From NCBI GenBank assembly GCA_034096865.1, contig JAWQFJ010007962.1, positions 22,501 through 60,789 of the forward strand: DNA of 38,289 nucleotides, written 5' to 3'. Shown one piece after another: positions 1-38,289 of the stretch. The first letter of the stretch is position 1. Each line of letters opens with the position of its first letter. The notes under the pieces are model-generated. The model had not been told where the DNA came from. It did not search any database and saw only the letters and a list, made by a program, of their open reading frames with translations. A program made the translations under genes and the position numbers. Source of the stretch: Theodoxus fluviatilis. Lineage: Eukaryota; Mollusca; Gastropoda; Cycloneritida; Neritidae.

Positions 1-1667
1 CTCACAGACAGGTCTCAGTCAGTCCCTATGCCACTGTACGGGTATGCGTAGAGATCTAGTGGTTACAGTACAGACAGGTCTCAGTCAGTCCCTATGCCAC
101 TGTACGGGTATGCGTACAGACAGGTCTCAGTCAGTCCCTATGCCACTGTACCGGTATGCGTACAGACAGGTCTCAGTCAGTCCCTATGCCACTGTACGGG
201 TATGCGTAGAGATCTAGTGGTTACAGGCCTCACAGACAGGTCTCAGTCAGTCCCTATGCCACTGTACGGGTATGCGTAGAGATCTAGTGGTTACAGGCCT
301 CACAGACAGGTCTCAGTCAGTCCCTATGCCACTGTACGGGTATGCGTAGAGATCTAGTGGTTACAGGCCTCACAGACAGGTCTCAGTCAGTCCCTATGCC
401 ACTGTACGGTATGCGTAGAGATCTAGTGGTTACAGCCTCACAGACAGGTCTCAGTCAGTCCCTATGCCACTGTACGGGTATGCGTAGAGATCTAGTGTTA
501 CAGCCTCACAGACAGGTCTCAGTCAATCCCTATGCCACTGTACGGGTATGCGTAGAGATCTAGTGGTTACAGGCCTCACAGACAGGTCTCAGTCAGTCCC
601 TATGCCACTGTACGGGTATGCGTAGAGATCTAGTGGTTACAGGCTTCACAGACAGGTCTCAGTCAGTCCCTATGCCACTGTACGGGTATGCGTAGAGATC
701 TAGTGGTTACAGGCCTCACAGACAGGTCTCAGTCAGTCCCTATGCCACTGTACCGGTATGCGTACAGACAGGTCTCAGTCAGTCCCTATGCCACTGTACC
801 GGTATGCGTAGAGATCTAGTGGTTACAAGCCTCACAGACAGGTCTCAGTCAGTCCCTATGCCACTGTACGGGTATGCGTAGGTATGCGTACAGACAGGTC
901 TCAGTCAGTCCCTATGCCACTGTACGGGTATGCGTAGAGATCTAGTGGTTGCAGGCCTCACAGACAGGTCTCAGTCAGTCCCTATGCCACTGTACCGGTA
1001 TGCGATGAGATCTAGTGGTTACAGGCTTCACAGACAGGTCTCAGTCAGTCCCTATGCCACTGTACGGGTATGCGAAGAGATCTAGTGGTTACAAGCCTCA
1101 CAGACAGGTCTCAGTCAGTCCCTATGCCACTGTACGGGTATGCGAAGAGATCTAGTGGTTACAAGCCGCACAGACAGGTCTCAGTCAGTCCCTATGCCAC
1201 TGTACCGGTATGCGAAGAGATCTAGTGGTTACAGGCCTCACAGACAGGTCTCAGTCAGTCCCTATGCCACTGTACCGGTATGCGAAGAGATCTAGTGGTT
1301 GCAAGCCTCACAGACAGGTCTCAGTCAGTCCCTATGCCACTGTACCGGTATGCGTAGAGATCTAGTGGTTACAGGCCTCACAGACAGGTCTCAGTCAGTC
1401 CCTATGCCACTGTACCGGTATGCGAAGAGATCTAGTGGTTACAAGCCTCACAGACAGGTCTCAGTCAATCCCTATGCCACTGTACCGGTATGCGTAGAGA
1501 TTTAGTGGTTACAGGCTTCACAGACAGGTCTCAGTCAGTCCCTATGCCACTGAACGGGTATGCGAAGAGATCTAGTGGTTACAGGCTTCACAGACAGGTC
1601 TCAGTCAGTCCCTATGCCACTGTACCGGTATGCGTAGAGATTTAGTGGTTGCAAGCCTCACAGACAG
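1..1667. repeat. 70-bp minisatellite with 46-bp short units
   Basis: Tandem array cut by the left window edge. The full unit is 70 bp (from CCTCACAGACAGGTCTCAG to AGATCTAGTGGTTACAGG); some units, for example near 110-170 and 745-790, lack a 24-bp block containing AGATCTAGTGG and are 46 bp. Variants (GTACGGG or GTACCGG; GCGTAGAG or GCGAAGAG) are clustered, GCGAAGAG being commoner after about 1070. It lies in the DUOX intron downstream of exon 27. ORFs through it are repeat artefacts. Confidence 0.95.
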
Positions 1668-2095
1668 CCAAATCCGGATGCTGCCTCTGGCTCAGCGCGT
1701 TACTCGATTCCAGTCGCTCACTCAGACATCCACCCGTTGCTAGACACATGGACTTTGAAAAAGAATTCATGTTGACTAGACTATTCATTATAGAAATGTT
1801 ATTTTACGAATGCCTCCTGAACTGTCGGGTACTGCGGTAAGTCCCCAAGTGCTGTAAGTTATAGCTACCGTGTCCGCAATCTCGTACTTCACAACGCAAA
1901 GTGTCTCTTATGGTAAAATTCCTCTGATGAGTATACATTCCTTTGTGGGAAGTTATGGAATGAGCAAATGTGTAGAAATAATCTGCGATCAACAAAAAAT
2001 CTAGCAGTCGTATTGTTTTTCTCTGAGGATCTTGTACAACTGTTCATCTTGCAACGGTTTTCAACCCGTCTTCATCCATCCACCTAGACCTTCAC
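1668..2095 (-). other. Intron sequence, nothing recognised
   Basis: Unique sequence between the 70-bp array and the donor of exon 27. I looked here for the next DUOX exon (expected to begin YLDGPFGEG) on the minus strand and did not find it. Confidence 0.7.
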
Positions 2096-37541
<35,446 letters not shown>

Positions 37542-37694
37542 CTGCAAAGTGGAATGATTCCTGTGTAATCAATGCAAATAGCGACAACCTCCATGTATTT
37601 TCCTGTAATCATTTCCAGCTGGAGTCATTCGTCAATCTCTGCAAAACGAAAACAAACTAAAGTTCGTTGACCTTGCCACGAAGGTCACTAGTTT

Positions 37695-38128
37695 GGCTGA
37701 AATGGTCGTTGTCACATACATTCGGGGACAGAGTACTCGGAGTACTCTGTCCACGGGAACAGAGTACTCGGTCTTAAAAATCTCGTCCTTACAGTCACGT
37801 GACATACCCGCTGCGGCCGATCGGCGATTAGAGTAAAAGTGTCCGAGGGAAACCCATTCTCCCCTACCAGCACTGTAACATGCGTGTCCTTTATGCGTCC
37901 TTTACGGACCATGCATGCCTCCCTGTAGGCCGGCACTGTATTCAAATAGTTCAACAAACCTTGTCCCATTCGAACGTCGACCGCCATTTTGATAGGTAAA
38001 CTGCCGGTTGTTGGCAGTCTCGTTCTCGTTCAAATGCCGAGATTTCAAAGACCGAGTACTCTGTCCCCGTGGACAGAGTACTCCGAGTACTCTGTCCCCG
38101 AATGTATGTGACAACGACCATTTCAGCC
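37695..38128. mobile_element. MITE-like element, 434 bp, with about 80-bp inverted ends
   Basis: Left end GGCTGAAATGGTCGTTGTCA and right end TGACAACGACCATTTCAGCC are inverted copies, continuing about 80 bp with one or two differences through CATTCGGGGACAGAGTACTC, a self-palindrome and GAGTACTCGGTCTT. Flanking direct repeats CTAGTTT at 37688-37694 and 38129-38135 (7 bp). Interior is unique with no credible ORF. It lies upstream of exon 1 in the window, probably in an intron or 5' region. Confidence 0.85.
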
Positions 38129-38289
38129 CTAGTTTGAGGTACGCGGCAGTAAGGTCTCTATACAGACGAGTATCAGAGATGGTCGCCCATTTCCTTTCCC
38201 CAAAATTGCAGATGAATGAAAATGTTGCGAAAATCTCTTTATATTGTTCAAGATCAGACAACGTACACTCATGGTTCATCGTGACAGAG

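Noticed and set aside
37902..38279. Minus-strand ORF of 125 codons as a first DUOX exon
   Set aside because: It has no signal peptide or DUOX resemblance, and much of it lies within the inverted-repeat element at 37695-38128.

Overview
The window is a piece of an animal genome, and essentially all of its protein-coding content is one multi-exon gene on the minus strand. By family resemblance the gene is a dual oxidase (DUOX): an extracellular peroxidase-homology domain, a first membrane segment, a cytosolic region with EF-hands, then the NADPH-oxidase transmembrane core and the start of the FAD-binding domain. I located 27 coding exons (37541 down to 2096). All have GT donors and AG acceptors, their phases fit at every junction, and together they give one uninterrupted frame of about 1,282 codons. 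The signal-peptide/start exon lies off the right edge and the rest of the FAD/NADPH domain lies off the left edge, so the gene is partial at both ends. Family knowledge says DUOX makes H2O2 outside the cell in a Ca2+-regulated way. Here the NOX-type haem histidines (spacings 14 and 13) and the HPFTLTS flavin motif are intact, the peroxidase domain lacks the usual catalytic histidines, and the second EF-hand has lost its first ligand.

The introns are very rich in tandem repeats and small mobile elements. From left to right: a 70/46-bp minisatellite (1-1667); a GAGT/GGAGT tract (2343-3487) 17 nt from an acceptor; a SINE with a 13-bp target-site duplication (3989-4174); two interlocked 21-bp arrays (4540-5094); two degraded non-LTR retrotransposon pieces with an (ATT)n tail (7705-8519); a 38-bp array abutting a splice donor (8980-10068); a 37-bp array (10337-10592); 22-bp and 13-bp arrays (17395-18184, 18738-19287); GA/GACA/CA tracts (20410-25229) with a second SINE; two related 29-bp arrays, the larger about 4.2 kb (27075-31245); 61-bp and 35-bp arrays; an inverted repeat (32676-33079); a third SINE expanded by a CA tract; a pair of nested MITE-like elements (35753-36452); and a 434-bp MITE-like element with roughly 80-bp inverted ends (37695-38128).

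The organism is most likely an invertebrate, probably a mollusc. The DUOX resembles the arthropod/lophotrochozoan form more than the vertebrate one, and the SINE carries head and tail motifs I associate with molluscan SINEs. I cannot name a species. I see no second gene, no structural RNA gene, no operon and no CRISPR locus. The long ORFs over the repeats are artefacts of repeats without stop codons. The most distinctive things here are the nested inverted-repeat elements with 7-bp duplications, the SINE family with variable tetranucleotide tails, the large donor-like 29-bp satellite inside a coding gene, and the altered DUOX residues.
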